Shown here: piece by piece, positions 48,567 through 59,493 of the stretch
Layout of the letters: each line of letters begins with the position of its first letter
Numbering within the stretch: position 1 is the first letter of the stretch
Assembly (NCBI GenBank): GCA_963971285.1
Contig: OZ020255.1
Location: forward strand, 12,792,931-12,856,930
From: Astropecten irregularis
Lineage: Eukaryota; Echinodermata; Asteroidea; Paxillosida; Astropectinidae
Length of the DNA stretch: 64,000 bases
Direction of reading: 5' to 3'
Position numbers and translations under genes: made by a program
Notes under the pieces: generated by a model
The model's database searches: none
Told to the model about the DNA's origin: nothing
The model's input: only the letters and a program-made list of their open reading frames with translations

Positions 48567-48592
48567 TGTTGGTTGGTTGGTTGGTTGGTTGG
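48567..48592 (+). repeat. GGTT tetranucleotide microsatellite
   Basis: Six to seven perfect TTGG units. Confidence 0.9.
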
Positions 48593-51500
48593 TTCAGTAA
48601 TTTTGTTCATGATTGTTTTGCTGTACCTAAGGAATCTATCATTTCTAGGACACATGCACTAAGAAGACTTGGGGTGTTATAGACACATTCCTAGAGGTTT
48701 GGGTCCAAACTCAGAATCTGTGAGTCATTATGACTGACTGAACTGGAAAATAGCTAAATGAAGGACTACTCCACCAAATTTCTTCCAACTGCGAAGACCA
48801 CAAACATGAATTTCGTTTCCATTAAAAATGAACCCAACCCGTTACTAAAAATTTAAGGAAGGAAGCGATATTACGGACTGAAACATTTGTTGAAAGGTGG
48901 AGCATCACTTGAACCGGATGACTTAACTGGAGCCAGGGCAGCTGTTAAGCTCATTGTGCTGTCCCGGGTTACTTCCTTCGTAAACTATTAATGTCTGCAG
49001 TCTTTTTTACAGCTTAAACCAATCTCTGATGCTTTAAACATCGGCTATAAACTTGGACCCGAACGTGTCATTAACCGCGGCAACGCATGCAGGCTTGAAC
49101 AAGGCCGTCTCTCAGCGCTTATTGTCTGCTAAAACATCTGCTGAAACTCGTAACTCGTCCGACCAAATCAAGACACCCCCCTATCACAACCCCCCCTCCC
49201 ACCTTTCGAGCAAAACATCGCGGCCTAAGGGAAGACATTTCAATTTTTTTTTCCCGAGGTAGAAGTAAATTTGAGACATCCCATGCACCATTATGGAGAG
49301 AGGCAAAAAAGGTCGACTACACTGGCCCGAAGGAGGGAAACCTGGTCCCGTGGGGTTCTTCTACCAGTTCACTCCGTGTGAGGACTAGCAGCAGGCTAGA
49401 GGGGTTGATGGGCCCCCCGGATCCCACGGGTGACCGTCTTGATGATGGAGTAGGTGTCGCCCTATCAACCCCGGAGACCGGTGACACTGATGGAATGCCA
49501 CACGCAGGACGCTCTCGTTGAAACGTGTATGCATGGATGGTGCGTGACGGTCGATAGGCGTGCATGATCAAGACTTTTTAAGGGGGTTATAGATGGCCGG
49601 GAAGGGGGGTTAGGCAGGGGGGATATAATACATGACTCATGTCATTTCTGAACGGTTTAGTATAGTGAGGCCATAGGCATATCTAGGTCACCTTGACAGG
49701 GCGAGTGATTAATGTGCGAATTAAAAATCAGACTTACAGAGTAATTATGTACTTACTTCAACGAACCTATCTCTATTGGATGGTGCGTCAGGTTTCAATC
49801 AAATAGGTTGTGCGTGTGATGGACAGTTGGACACCACACTGTTCTCGAAGTCGAGGCAAGGATTTAGACTTCATGCGTTCTGAGTATTACAGTTTGTGGT
49901 ACTTTTTGCTTTTGTTTTGTCATAACTGGCTACTTTAAAAATGTAGTTAGCAACCCTCTATCTCACTTGACGTTCAGGGGGTTTCTGAAATAGATGATCA
50001 CCGCCTGGCTGCCTCTGTCAAACAGATTGCAGCGTCAGGTCGTGTAAGGAAAGGACTTGTTTAATAGACACGTCCCATTAGGCAGGAGATGGTCGCCTCA
50101 TTGCCGATGGATTAGAACGTGGTGGTGGTAATGATCGGGGGAGCTCGCCAGCTCGGAGTTGCGGAACGATGTTACCGTGGCCTAGTATGCTCCTTTGCTG
50201 GGGCGAGGCTGGGCTGGGCCCATGCACGCTGCTGTCCGGCATCGGTACGGGGAACTCACAGCTCCAATTACCGCTCTCGACCGTCATCGTCATAGATCGA
50301 TGGAATACCGACGCCATTCCCTAGAGGAAATGGGTGGAATAGAACCCTCGCTGGGGCCAATGGCTGGTCCGTAGTCCACGTCCTGTTTCAACATTTCTCC
50401 CGGACTCGCATAGGACATGCAAGATCTTGAATCAAATACATGTACCGAGAATCCGTACGCAAAACCCCTGCAATTGGTGTTAATACTCACAAGAGAACAC
50501 CACAGCATTTGGGGTTAAACTTCTAGTTCACGTCACATTGTTTCAGATCCTAAACAGGAGATGGAGGAGACTGTTATATGGATTGAAATTATCTGGATCC
50601 GTAGAATTGGAGAGGACTATTTTCAGGGTTAAGATTTCATGCCAGTGTGCGCGCTCTATTGATGGACTAATATGATAGGCCGAGGTTGCAATAGAAAACA
50701 ATTTACTTGACTACAAAACAAGTGTTGCATGCGAAGTAGCGGAAGCCATTACCTGTGATGAATATAGTTCTATTAAAACAAGCACAGGCAGATTAATAAT
50801 CTTGTTCACGCTGATCACAGATTACAACCAGTATGCAGTTACAAGATTAAATGTTTAAATTCACGTTTCTGTAGAACTACAAATGATGACCATGCTTTCA
50901 GCCCGCCTCCTTCAGGCGGTATTTCCTCCAAGGCCGTTGAGGGCGGTATGACACTTGACTGGTTGGTTGCAACTTGAGGCGTTTTGTTTTCACAGTGCAG
51001 AGATGTTGATGCAAATATTGTAACATGACGGTCTACACTGCAATCGAACTTGCACAAGGAACTGTAACTTTGATTCAGTACGCTAGACATATCCGACACT
51101 CGTAGCAGTTAATTATTGTAAGTCATTCGCTCTCACGATGATTCGGGAACTACTGACTTTCCACCCTTTACACGTACAGTGTGTAATTATTTACCCCACA
51201 CCTCAGGCAGTCTACTAAATCTGCGATATCGTTTCTCTTCCACCAGTGTTCTGTTATATAATGAGTATTAAACTTTCCTGCTCAAAACAAACATTTGGCC
51301 AGTCATCGTGCCAAAGTTGTCAAGACCCTTGTTTACAGCAGTGTGTCTACCGCCCTCTGCCGGCGATTCAACGAATGATACAAAACGACCATCGCCTGTC
51401 AAAACAATAATGATCACGATGGGTCCATGGTCCAATGCTGGCGTGCCTGGCATACAGACCATCTAATTTAAACATCGTTGCCTCCCTTGCTAATGACAGG

Positions 51501-51975
51501 TATTAATTCGAATCACGCTTGCTTCGTGTGCCTCCGATTTCTCCTGCCGTGGTAACATTATAAGTCTAATAATGATTAGCTCTTGCCAACCATCTGAGAA
51601 GTCCTTTTTTATATTATACTTAGCGGTCATCGTTGACCATTTGAAATTGTTTGGTTAAAAATTACTTAGTGCTGGCATTGCCCACTCTAAGTTTGGTCAA
51701 CAAAGAACGAATGGAGTAAATCCTACTTGAAATAAGATACGTTTACGTAAACATTGTTAGATGCGCAAATTCGTCTTATGGTTTTAAAGGCGGTCACTTT
51801 TTATTGCAGAGTACATTGAATTAATAGTACATGTATGTGTGCACTTTTTATGTGGGAAAATAAACTCTTAAATTGTTGACTCCCAAACAAGTGGGAAAAG
51901 GGAGGAATTTCTTGCTTCGAAATGTTCAATCCAAGACTTGCGCTGATCGACTCAGAGAAAAGGTTACAGTTTACA

Positions 51976-52202
51976 GGGGCCAATTTCATAAAACTGTTAA
52001 GCACAACAATTTGCTTAGCATGACATTTCTGTCTTTATAAAAACAGGGTTAACAATCAAATTTCCACGTGTTGTGTATCACTTGTGATTGTTCTTTGGCT
52101 GTTGTTCGCTGACCATGAATATCAAATGGAATTTTCAATGGTGGTTTGTTTCATTGGGCGAGACATTTTTGTACTTAACAGTTTTATGAAATTGGCCCCT
52201 GG
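51976..52202. mobile_element. MITE with GGGGCCAATTTCATAAAACT ends
   Basis: The left end GGGGCCAATTTCATAAAACT continues to GTTAAGCACAA. The right end is its inverted copy, TACTTAACAGTTTTATGAAA then TTGGCCCC. 227 bp; a second copy in the opposite orientation is at 58731-58943. Confidence 0.8.
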
Positions 52203-52245
52203 GCGTAAAGTGGTCAATTATGAAAAGTCCTGTATAAATTTGGTA

Positions 52246-52616
52246 TTAAAGGTACTATCATACTTTGGTATTAATACACCGAAATAGAAATCTTCACATA
52301 TTTACTCATAACTAATACAGGTACATTATAAATTTGGCGGTGGTATAAGCATGCAGTTAATTTTTTTTATGAAATGCTGTATTTGTCCAGAACATAAAGA
52401 GTAAAACCAATTGACCAAAACAATTTGGATCTCAGGAAGATCAAAACTCCTGTGAATAGATTAAAAAAAAAAAACCTTGAGCATTTTCCCGACTAGGCCT
52501 ATATTCTTAAAAGTGGCCACCGTATGGCACTGGAAATTTCACAGATGACTGTCACTGTATCTTTCTTGATTTGCCCATGAATCTACATTTCCATGACAAA
52601 AGAGCATGAAATAAAA
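52246..52616. mobile_element. TTAA MITE, CATACTTTGG subfamily
   Basis: Begins TTAAAGGTACTATCATACTT and carries AGAAATCTTCACATATTTAC, GATCTCAGGAAGATC and ATGACTGTCACTGTATCTTT. The right end fades at GAGCATGAAATAAAA. Confidence 0.75.
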
Positions 52617-52890
52617 GAAAAATGTGTTTGTTCGTTCGTTTGTGTTTTAAGTTTTAAAATAATAATAAAGAGAATACCAAATTGATGCTTCACTCACAGG
52701 TCTACACTAGATTGAGCTGGTAAGTGTATTTACCTGGCAGTTTGAAGGGAACACCGAGTTAACATTAAAATGAATCCGTGTGGCTGAATATGAGTTTCGT
52801 TGTTCCCAAAGCATATGCGAATGCACACTGACCAATGGTTAGGGCCTATTATGCTATTTCCTGAAACTTAAGATTAAAATGTAATTTTCA

Positions 52891-53982
52891 TCACCTAGTG
52901 GATGTGATGGAATGGCTATGGTGTGGGGATATCATTTGGCATCTGCAGCGGAACATGTGGCCGAATGCCTCTTTGAAGTCCGGGTGAGACGTGGCGTACA
53001 GGATGGGGTTGACGCAGGCATTGAGGAACACGAAGGCTGCCGCGTAAGGCGTCATCCGAATGCTCCAGTCGTACCCCAGTGGGATCACCGCCAAGGTGTA
53101 GGGCGTCAGGCAGACCACGTAGGCCAGGACGATGTAGACCAGGTTCTTGGTAACTGCCACCTGCCTCCTCCAGAGCTTCTTGCGAGTCGTCGTGGCGTAG
53201 TCAGCCGACGATGACCCAGCCGCGGTCACCGCAGCGGAGACGCTCCTAGCGTCGCGCTGTGCCATCCCTCGGGAGGTCTTGAGCACGTACCGGAAAATCA
53301 GCGAGTAGCAGACGGCGATGATGACAAGGTTCAGTAGGTAAATCGCCCCGGCAATGATGTTCAGGAGGTAAGAATGTGGGTTCTTCTTCACCCAGCTGCA
53401 GGTGCTGTACAGAGGTTCGTATCCCAGCTCCCCGACTCCCAATAACGGCGGCATCATCACGACGCCAATCGGTACCGCCCAGGAGAAGATGACCATGCAG
53501 GCGATGGTTCGACGGTTGTAGATGCGGTGGGTGGTGGTTCTGGATTTGGTTATCCCAACGTACCTGTTGACCGCTATGAGGGCTAGATTGGTGACGCTGC
53601 AGAAGGTGCTGCACAGGGTGAAGACGCTGGTAGCCCAGCAGAGCCAGTAGGAGTCCGGGAGTGGCCAGCCGTCCTCACCGAGCACCGCCAGGCCCTCCCA
53701 GGGCAGGAAGGCGCAGGCCAGCAGGTCGCTGACGCTCAAGTTCACCACGAAGACGTTTGTGACGGTGCGGAGTTTCTTGGACAGCGGTACGGCAGCGATG
53801 ACCGCCGTGTTGCCCGCAGTGCCGACACAGGATATGGCAAACAACACCGCCGCCAGTACCTGCCTCTGGTAGCGAAACCTGTAAACCTGAAACAATTCCT
53901 CGGAAATGTAAGTCGTCTCTTCCTCAGCGAAGGTCACGTTCAATTTAACTGTGGAGTTCTCCATGTCAAAATCAGAGTCCAT
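52891..53982 (-). CDS. Class A (rhodopsin-like) G-protein-coupled receptor, orphan
   Basis: A 363-residue intronless frame with seven membrane helices. N-glycosylation sites at N9 and N15. TM1 42-65 with the GN motif (N58); TM2 76-99 with NLSVSD (D86); C115 and C195, the expected TM3-ECL2 disulfide; NRY at 139-141 in place of DRY; TM4 with W168; TM5 about 205-235; a 40-residue third loop with Ser/Ala runs; TM6 with CLTPY (291-295), lacking the usual CWxP tryptophan; NPILY at 325-329; C346/C348, possible palmitoylation. NRY and this TM6 are seen in the melatonin-receptor/GPR84/Tre1-like group, which I favour, but the ligand cannot be told. It sits at the plasma membrane. The first ATG gives a full N-terminus. 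GC content is much higher than in the flanks. Confidence 0.93.
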   Translation of the reverse strand: MDSDFDMENSTVKLNVTFAEEETTYISEELFQVYRFRYQRQVLAAVLFAISCVGTAGNTAVIAAVPLSKKLRTVTNVFVVNLSVSDLLACAFLPWEGLAVLGEDGWPLPDSYWLCWATSVFTLCSTFCSVTNLALIAVNRYVGITKSRTTTHRIYNRRTIACMVIFSWAVPIGVVMMPPLLGVGELGYEPLYSTCSWVKKNPHSYLLNIIAGAIYLLNLVIIAVCYSLIFRYVLKTSRGMAQRDARSVSAAVTAAGSSSADYATTTRKKLWRRQVAVTKNLVYIVLAYVVCLTPYTLAVIPLGYDWSIRMTPYAAAFVFLNACVNPILYATSHPDFKEAFGHMFRCRCQMISPHHSHSITSTR

Positions 53983-54346
53983 ACTGTCTACATACCGACA
54001 AGCAAAGCGACGTCAGGGTGAATGTTAAATTGTCAATCGTATAGATTCTCCATTGTCATGATAAAACTTCAGTCCGATGGAGTGGCGAAACTAGAAACAG
54101 GTAAACAACCGTTTTTAGAACCAAATGGAATGTTGGATTCGTCAATCACTCAGGTTAAAGTAATTTAGCCTCAGCATCCTTTAGTTAAACAACAACAATC
54201 CTTCCGTTTCTCCTTCAACCGAGTAACATCACTCCATCCCATCAATTGCTACTTGGCCGAGAATAATACCGGCAGATGCCATGCAGCGAATGAAGACTGA
54301 ATGAGTTATAGGCCAGATTCTTCACAGGATTAAAATGACGTTGCTT

Positions 54347-54685
54347 TCATGTATTAAGGCTTAGCTCCAGTAGAGACAGTTTCAGTGTCACCAAAGAATG
54401 TCTGACCTTCGGCGCATGATGAGAGTATTTGGCGGGAGAACGCAGGCGTATAATCGTCTCGAGTGGGATGACTGAATTGGCTACCTCGTTTTTCACGACG
54501 GTTACAGCATAAACTGACTGCACCGCTCGAATGTCAAGAGACGGTTCGTAAAAAACGACAGAGTCCGAAAGGTCACCGCTGACACACAGACCAAACAAAT
54601 CTTCCGTACGCCCAGCCTTACCCTGACCGCCGCGACTCGCACGAAATTGACCGAAAGCTAATGCATCACGTTTGTGGCCAAACAA
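54347..54685 (-). CDS. Unrecognised 112-codon open frame
   Basis: An open frame of 112 codons, GC-richer than its surroundings, with no membrane segment or motif that I recognise. Its middle (SGDLSDSVVFYEPSLDIRAV) looks protein-like in composition. It could be an exon, part of an old transposon, or chance. Confidence 0.2.
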   Translation of the reverse strand: MFGHKRDALAFGQFRASRGGQGKAGRTEDLFGLCVSGDLSDSVVFYEPSLDIRAVQSVYAVTVVKNEVANSVIPLETIIRLRSPAKYSHHAPKVRHSLVTLKLSLLELSLNT

Positions 54686-55783
54686 AATTAAACAAGGTAC
54701 CGGTAATTCACAATTGATGGTTTACTTCAAGAGTGCAATGTGATTTTGTTTTCCAAAATTCTATTACGAGATTTTATTTAATATCTAAATCACGACTTAA
54801 TTTCCTAGTAGGTATTTTGAAAATTGTGATGCGATTATCGCAAGTAATAATTCTACACATGTAATGTCCTCTATATGCCTCCGTACATGTGGGAATCCCG
54901 AAGAAACTTCTTATTTAACATGGAAAGGTTTGTTGGGGTCATAAAATGTTTTTGTTTATTTTTAAATAATCCTCGTCTTCATCCTTCAATTAAGTTACAT
55001 GAACTTTGTGTCAAAAATGTTATCAATGAATGAGAATTTTGCTATGATGCCCACTGTCGGAAATATGAGCTTGTCACATAGCTAAATGTACTCCTTGATC
55101 ACAAACTTAAAAGTTAGATTCCTTCGTATTTTTAGTTAATTGAAACATTACACAAGTATTCAAAATTAAAACAGACAATTACCAATTAAAATGATCACTG
55201 CATTGAAAGGTTTCTACTTCGATCGGGGTCACCCTGGGGGTCATCTAAAAATGGAAGGAAATGATCATGATGCCTCAGCTGTGAACTCTCAGTTTTCGTC
55301 CCGAAGTTATAGAAGCATTTTCGAACTTATTTCACTTGCCTTCACTCTGGTTGCAGATCGCCAAAATATCCCGGGAAATGTCCATATTTTGGCTCGCAGC
55401 TACAGCCATGTCCTGCCCAGTCCAGTGGCTATCAAAGCTCGCCGACCAAGGGTATAGCTCCACGGCCTGACCAAGGCAAAATCTCCATGCATAGGGGTTT
55501 AAATTTTTGCTGCGAGCAAGGCGTGTCTGCGTAAGGCACGCATCAGTAATTAGTTCTCTCATTTGCAACTCGTTGTGTATTTCCTATATCCTCGTCTAGT
55601 GTCTATCTTATACATTCTTGACCGCCAAAGCTAGTTTTGTATGCATCCTCGTTACTTGAACATTCCTGAATACCAAACCAGCAACTCTCCTTACACTGCG
55701 AACTATAGGACTACTGAGGTATTGTCCGCATTGTAACATAGTGTCAGGAATATCGACAGCTAGTATAAGGACGGAATTAGGGC

Positions 55784-56332
55784 TCAAAATGGATGGCATA
55801 CAATAAATAGAAAAAAAGGCTCCCTCAAGATCGCATCGACATCATTCAATGCATGTTTGAATCTTACAACCGTGCAACCGTTACAATTGTGCAACTTGGA
55901 CTTAACAAAAACGAGGAAATTCCAATCTTTCCCATACTTTGTACAGTGTTTTTCACTTTTCAATGGCATAAGAGTGAAGTGAAAAAAAAGGGAAACAGCT
56001 GATCCGAGGAAAAGTTGGGTGCCTGCAATGATTCTTGTTACAAAACATTTTTGTTTATAGTCTAGATTCTGGACGAACGTAGGCCAATTGCGACCATGCA
56101 GAGCGACCTCTTCTTTTTTGCAATTTTTATAGCTATAATGGAAAGTGAAATATGCTGTAACAGTTCGTTTGATTTTCTGTCCATGAAATGAATTGACGCT
56201 ATTTTTGAAAGTTGACGAAACACACATTCGGTAAAAATTTGTAGTTATCTGGTTCAGTTGGCAAGGCAAAGAAAATTCGAGCTGTGGCGTAATGACAAAT
56301 GATAGACGTGTTAATAAACGACAAACTCCCAA
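55784..56332 (-). CDS. Unrecognised 182-codon open frame
   Basis: 182 codons without a stop in AT-rich DNA, longer than expected by chance for this composition. The translation is rich in Phe, Cys and Lys, with no domain, no clear signal peptide and no splice sites of note. It may be an old repeat or chance; it has no conserved motif that would argue for a gene. Confidence 0.2.
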   Translation of the reverse strand: MGVCRLLTRLSFVITPQLEFSLPCQLNQITTNFYRMCVSSTFKNSVNSFHGQKIKRTVTAYFTFHYSYKNCKKEEVALHGRNWPTFVQNLDYKQKCFVTRIIAGTQLFLGSAVSLFFHFTLMPLKSEKHCTKYGKDWNFLVFVKSKLHNCNGCTVVRFKHALNDVDAILREPFFLFIVCHPF

Positions 56333-58588
56333 AAGTTAACTTTTGCAATGATTCTTTTATTAAATTAATCCAATTAAATTATTTATTGTAATAAACGTGG
56401 ATTATACCACCATATATACTACAGGGAATGGTTATATAAGTTATGTTTTCGACAGATGGCAAATGAACATAACCGATAAATGTTTACTACTGGTGTGTCA
56501 TCTTGTAAACTTTTTAATTCATTAAAATGTGTCTTTGCAAAACAAACCCCATCTAATCAATCAGTTTTTTTCTGGAGGAAATAATTTGTTCTCGCACCAG
56601 AGTACAGTCGCGGAACACAAGCTGTGTGCATATCCACTTGACAAAATCCATAACAGAAATGGCATTGGCCTACAAAATATGTCTATCTTGTAATAGGCCT
56701 AATAGAAAATTGCATAAGCACTAAGGTTTATAGAATATGTATTATTGGCTGTTGTGCACTGTGTGATTGGCTAAGTGATAACGCATGTATAAAATCGTTG
56801 AATCTCCGGGCTGCAGACTTCGGCTTGGGCTACTGCTTCGAGTCCCCTCCGCCCTTTTTAAAGTAATGGATACTAAATAATTATAGGCTTTGGAGCCCAC
56901 GGTTTCTATACGTGGATATTCTGAAATCTGATCCTGACGACATAATATTGAGTTTTTAAACTTCAAAGAAAAAAAACCACTACCTGTATTTTGAACGATT
57001 TGGTGACCAAGACTTTACTTTGACCCGGAGAGTAAATATTTGAGAAACCATCTCAATTTTTGTGGGTCAAGTTTGTCTTTCCAGTATTAAATGTCTGCTG
57101 ATTCAGCTTGCATTGAAAAGGCAACCATTTCTCAAAGAGGCTACGTACATAGTGTTTATGTCGGTTTCAAACTGCAAAATAACTCACGCCATTTGGTTTT
57201 GTGTTGTACGTCTTCAAAAAATATCAAAATATGAGATTCATTGTAAAACCGGCATACACGTTGTCTAGTGCTTGTATTCATATTCGCAGATATTCCTGTT
57301 TTGACTTTACAAATAAATGCAGCGCTGTTAATGATAAGAGCTTTCTTAGCTTCGAGTTCTGATTGGGTCATCACGCTTCCATTCTTCAGTAATTCGGACA
57401 CGGATAAAATAACATTCCATTGAATATAATTTTGTTATTGCGCTAAAATTCAACCCAGTTCTGTGTTTATTTCTCTACACGCGCTTCCCAAAACCTAGTT
57501 GTTGGTCCATGTGTCCTCATTTAGGTGAGCCAATGGCACTCGTCACACAAATAGAAATTCAAGTAGGCCAAATAAATGCTTTTTTGAAAACAATCTGTGT
57601 CTCAATAAACATGGAAAGCTTTTCTATAGGCCACTTACAATTATATCACGATTCATAGCAATTGCTTCAATTCACTACTAGTTGGACTTTGGTATAAGTG
57701 TCCAGGGTATGATAAATAGGCAAGGACCATGCAGGGAGATTGTTTTTCGAACGTGTTCGGTCGTTTCCGTACCTGGAAGAACAAACTAATCAAATTTGTA
57801 TTCCGGTAATTTTCATCAAGTAACAAAATGGGGTCGGTGTAAATGTGGGGTTTTTTTTTTGGTCAAGGCTTATTAATCACTTAGGTTTGTTGTGCTGCTG
57901 TATAGAAACTGTGTCACTACTACAAAGGAATGATGAATTAAATTCGATGATGTCTTTTTTGACTAGAAACTACAAAATGGGTGTGCGTTCCCAGTGCCTT
58001 TCATTTTTGGAATGACTCATCTTTGCTCTGATGTATGAACAGCATTTTCTCACATAAGTAGGAAATAGCACTTGAACTCAAAGGAACAGTACACTTTTGG
58101 TGCTTGTTCTTCTTTCAACAAGAGCATTTCAATCCATACCTTTTGTTTTTTAAACTAACCTTAGCAAATGTCATCGAAAATTGCTCTATGTCACGATTTT
58201 CAGAAAACTACAAAATGTTTTTATATAGACTTTATGCATATTTCTATCGTGTTTTATTCAATTTCAATTTCTGCAACCTGAATTTGTTTTTTCAATATGA
58301 CTGGTTTTCTAAGGAAAGTATTTCACAGACTTATATGAGTAACTTAAGAGCGGATTTTCTAGATGGTAAGGACATTTAAATCTAATATAATCTACAAATC
58401 TAGTCATTATGTAAACATTATGTTTCTCATTGTCTTCAGGTCGGTCCAATGGGTTTGTGCCATGAATATCTGATCAGTCTTTACTTGTTGCTCTGTCCAA
58501 ACTCAGGCCTACTGGTTCCAGCTGCTGCAGATTGTAAGGAGATAAAACAGAATAACAAAGGAAGAATGAACATTTCTTTATGTTAAAA

Positions 58589-58700
58589 CCTGTGTGAGAA
58601 AGATTCTCCTATAGGGTTGAAACGTCAGGCTTTCCTAACTCTGAGCATTGTGAATTTTGGGTCATATTCTCATTGGTGAGCAGCTTACAGCAGTATGAAC
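58589..58700 (+). repeat. Penelope terminal fragment with degenerate hammerhead-like motif
   Basis: GTGAGAA, extra A, GATTCTCC..AGGGTT hairpin, GAAACGTC, AGGC, then TTTCCTAACTCTGAGCATT, GGTCATATTCTC and GGTGAGCAGCTTACAGCAG. The order and spacing match the terminal repeat at 62.01-62.12 kb. Core positions 3 and 8 are G and A, so activity is doubtful. Confidence 0.6.
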
Positions 58701-58730
58701 TACATGGATGTATAAGTTGGAGTTGGAGTT

Positions 58731-58943
58731 GTTAAGCACAAAAAAACTGCTTAGCACAAAATGTCTTGCTCAATAAAACAAACCACCATTTGATATTCAT
58801 GGTCAGCGAATACTAGCCAAAGAACAATCACGAGTGATACACAACACCTGAAAATTTGGCTTTTATTCTGTTTCATTATAGTACGACAGACATTTCCTGG
58901 TTAGCAAATTTTTGTGCTAACAAGGCTATGAAATTCGCCCCGG
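58731..58943. mobile_element. MITE, GGGGCCAATTTCAT family
   Basis: TTGTTAAGCACAAAAAAACT at the left, CTATGAAATTCGCCCC at the right, and the internal words ATTTGATATTCATGGTCAGC and GTGATACACAACACCTG match the copy at 51976-52202 on the opposite strand. Confidence 0.75.
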
Positions 58944-59170
58944 TTCACAAACGCCACAAGTTAACTTTGTTATCATTACAAAATGATTACTGGTTTACAA
59001 GGCTTCTTTTTAAGCAATCAAGTATTAAACTGTTGGATGAATTGTTGAGTTGTTTGTTGTTAATTGTTTGTTGGTTGTTGTTTGTGATTGAGTACTACAT
59101 GTATATGAGAGAGTAGTACTAGTTTTGAGAGCCAGGTGTATAGATTCTGAATATCTATGACAGGAATCAG

Positions 59171-59493
59171 TTAATTCAAGTATGCTAAGGTTTTGGGAGT
59201 GTCAACCGTACCTTCGTTGGAGCAGACTGCCTCTCTACACCGGCACTGACCGATGACGGCCAGAGGGGCCTGGGTGGTGCTACCATCCGGGCAGGTCAGG
59301 GTAATCAGCTCCAGGGACTCTACCACACCACGGCAGCAGCTACAGTCCTGCTGCATGTAGGGTTCCATCAGGATGATGTGAGACCTGGAACGGCAGTGAC
59401 CATCGCAGGAGGAGACATTGACGCCGTGGGCTATGCAGCCTTGCTCGTTGGTCACTGTGCGAGTCTCATGGATCAAGCTACAAGCTTCTGGCT
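59171..59493 (-). CDS. SSPO-like: SCO-spondin-like last exon: C-terminal cystine knot
   Basis: Acceptor CGTATATCAG|AG, preceded by a tract of about 13 T; phase 1; stop TAA at 59171-59173. It encodes a cystine knot of about 95 residues (ACSLIHE, GCIAHGVN, CDGHC, CSCCRG, LTCPDG, CRCREAVC), the dimerisation module at the C-terminus of SCO-spondin, mucins and von Willebrand factor. A short non-conserved tail follows. A donor-like GTACGG just after the knot is the alternative end. Confidence 0.88.

Larger units (their letters stand above)
47897..52890. other. Intergenic or intronic stretch, few features
   Basis: It contains a SINE (48405-48500), a GGTT microsatellite (48567-48592), a MITE (51976-52202) and a TTAA MITE (52246-52616). 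A patch at 50080-50510 is open in two minus-strand frames and has acceptor-like (CAATTGCAG near 50466) and donor-like (GAGCT|GTGAGT near 50260) sites, but no domain was recognised. The rest shows nothing. Confidence 0.4.
53983..59170. other. Intergenic stretch between the GPCR and the SCO-spondin-like gene
   Basis: Two unrecognised minus-strand open frames (54347-54685 and 55784-56332) are described separately. A degenerate Penelope terminal fragment and hammerhead-like motif (58589-58700) and a MITE (58731-58943) lie at the right. AT-rich remainder; nothing else seen. Confidence 0.5.

Noticed and set aside
50078-50508. Two overlapping minus-strand frames with splice-like sites
   Set aside because: Several acceptor and donor combinations are possible, none gives a recognisable domain, and the frames end quickly.
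52912-53614. Open frames overlapping the GPCR on either strand
   Set aside because: Shadows of the receptor's GC-rich coding sequence; no independent protein features.
54347-54685. Possibility that this is the first exon of the GPCR gene
   Set aside because: The GPCR frame has its own ATG and complete N-terminus; no donor in phase links the two.
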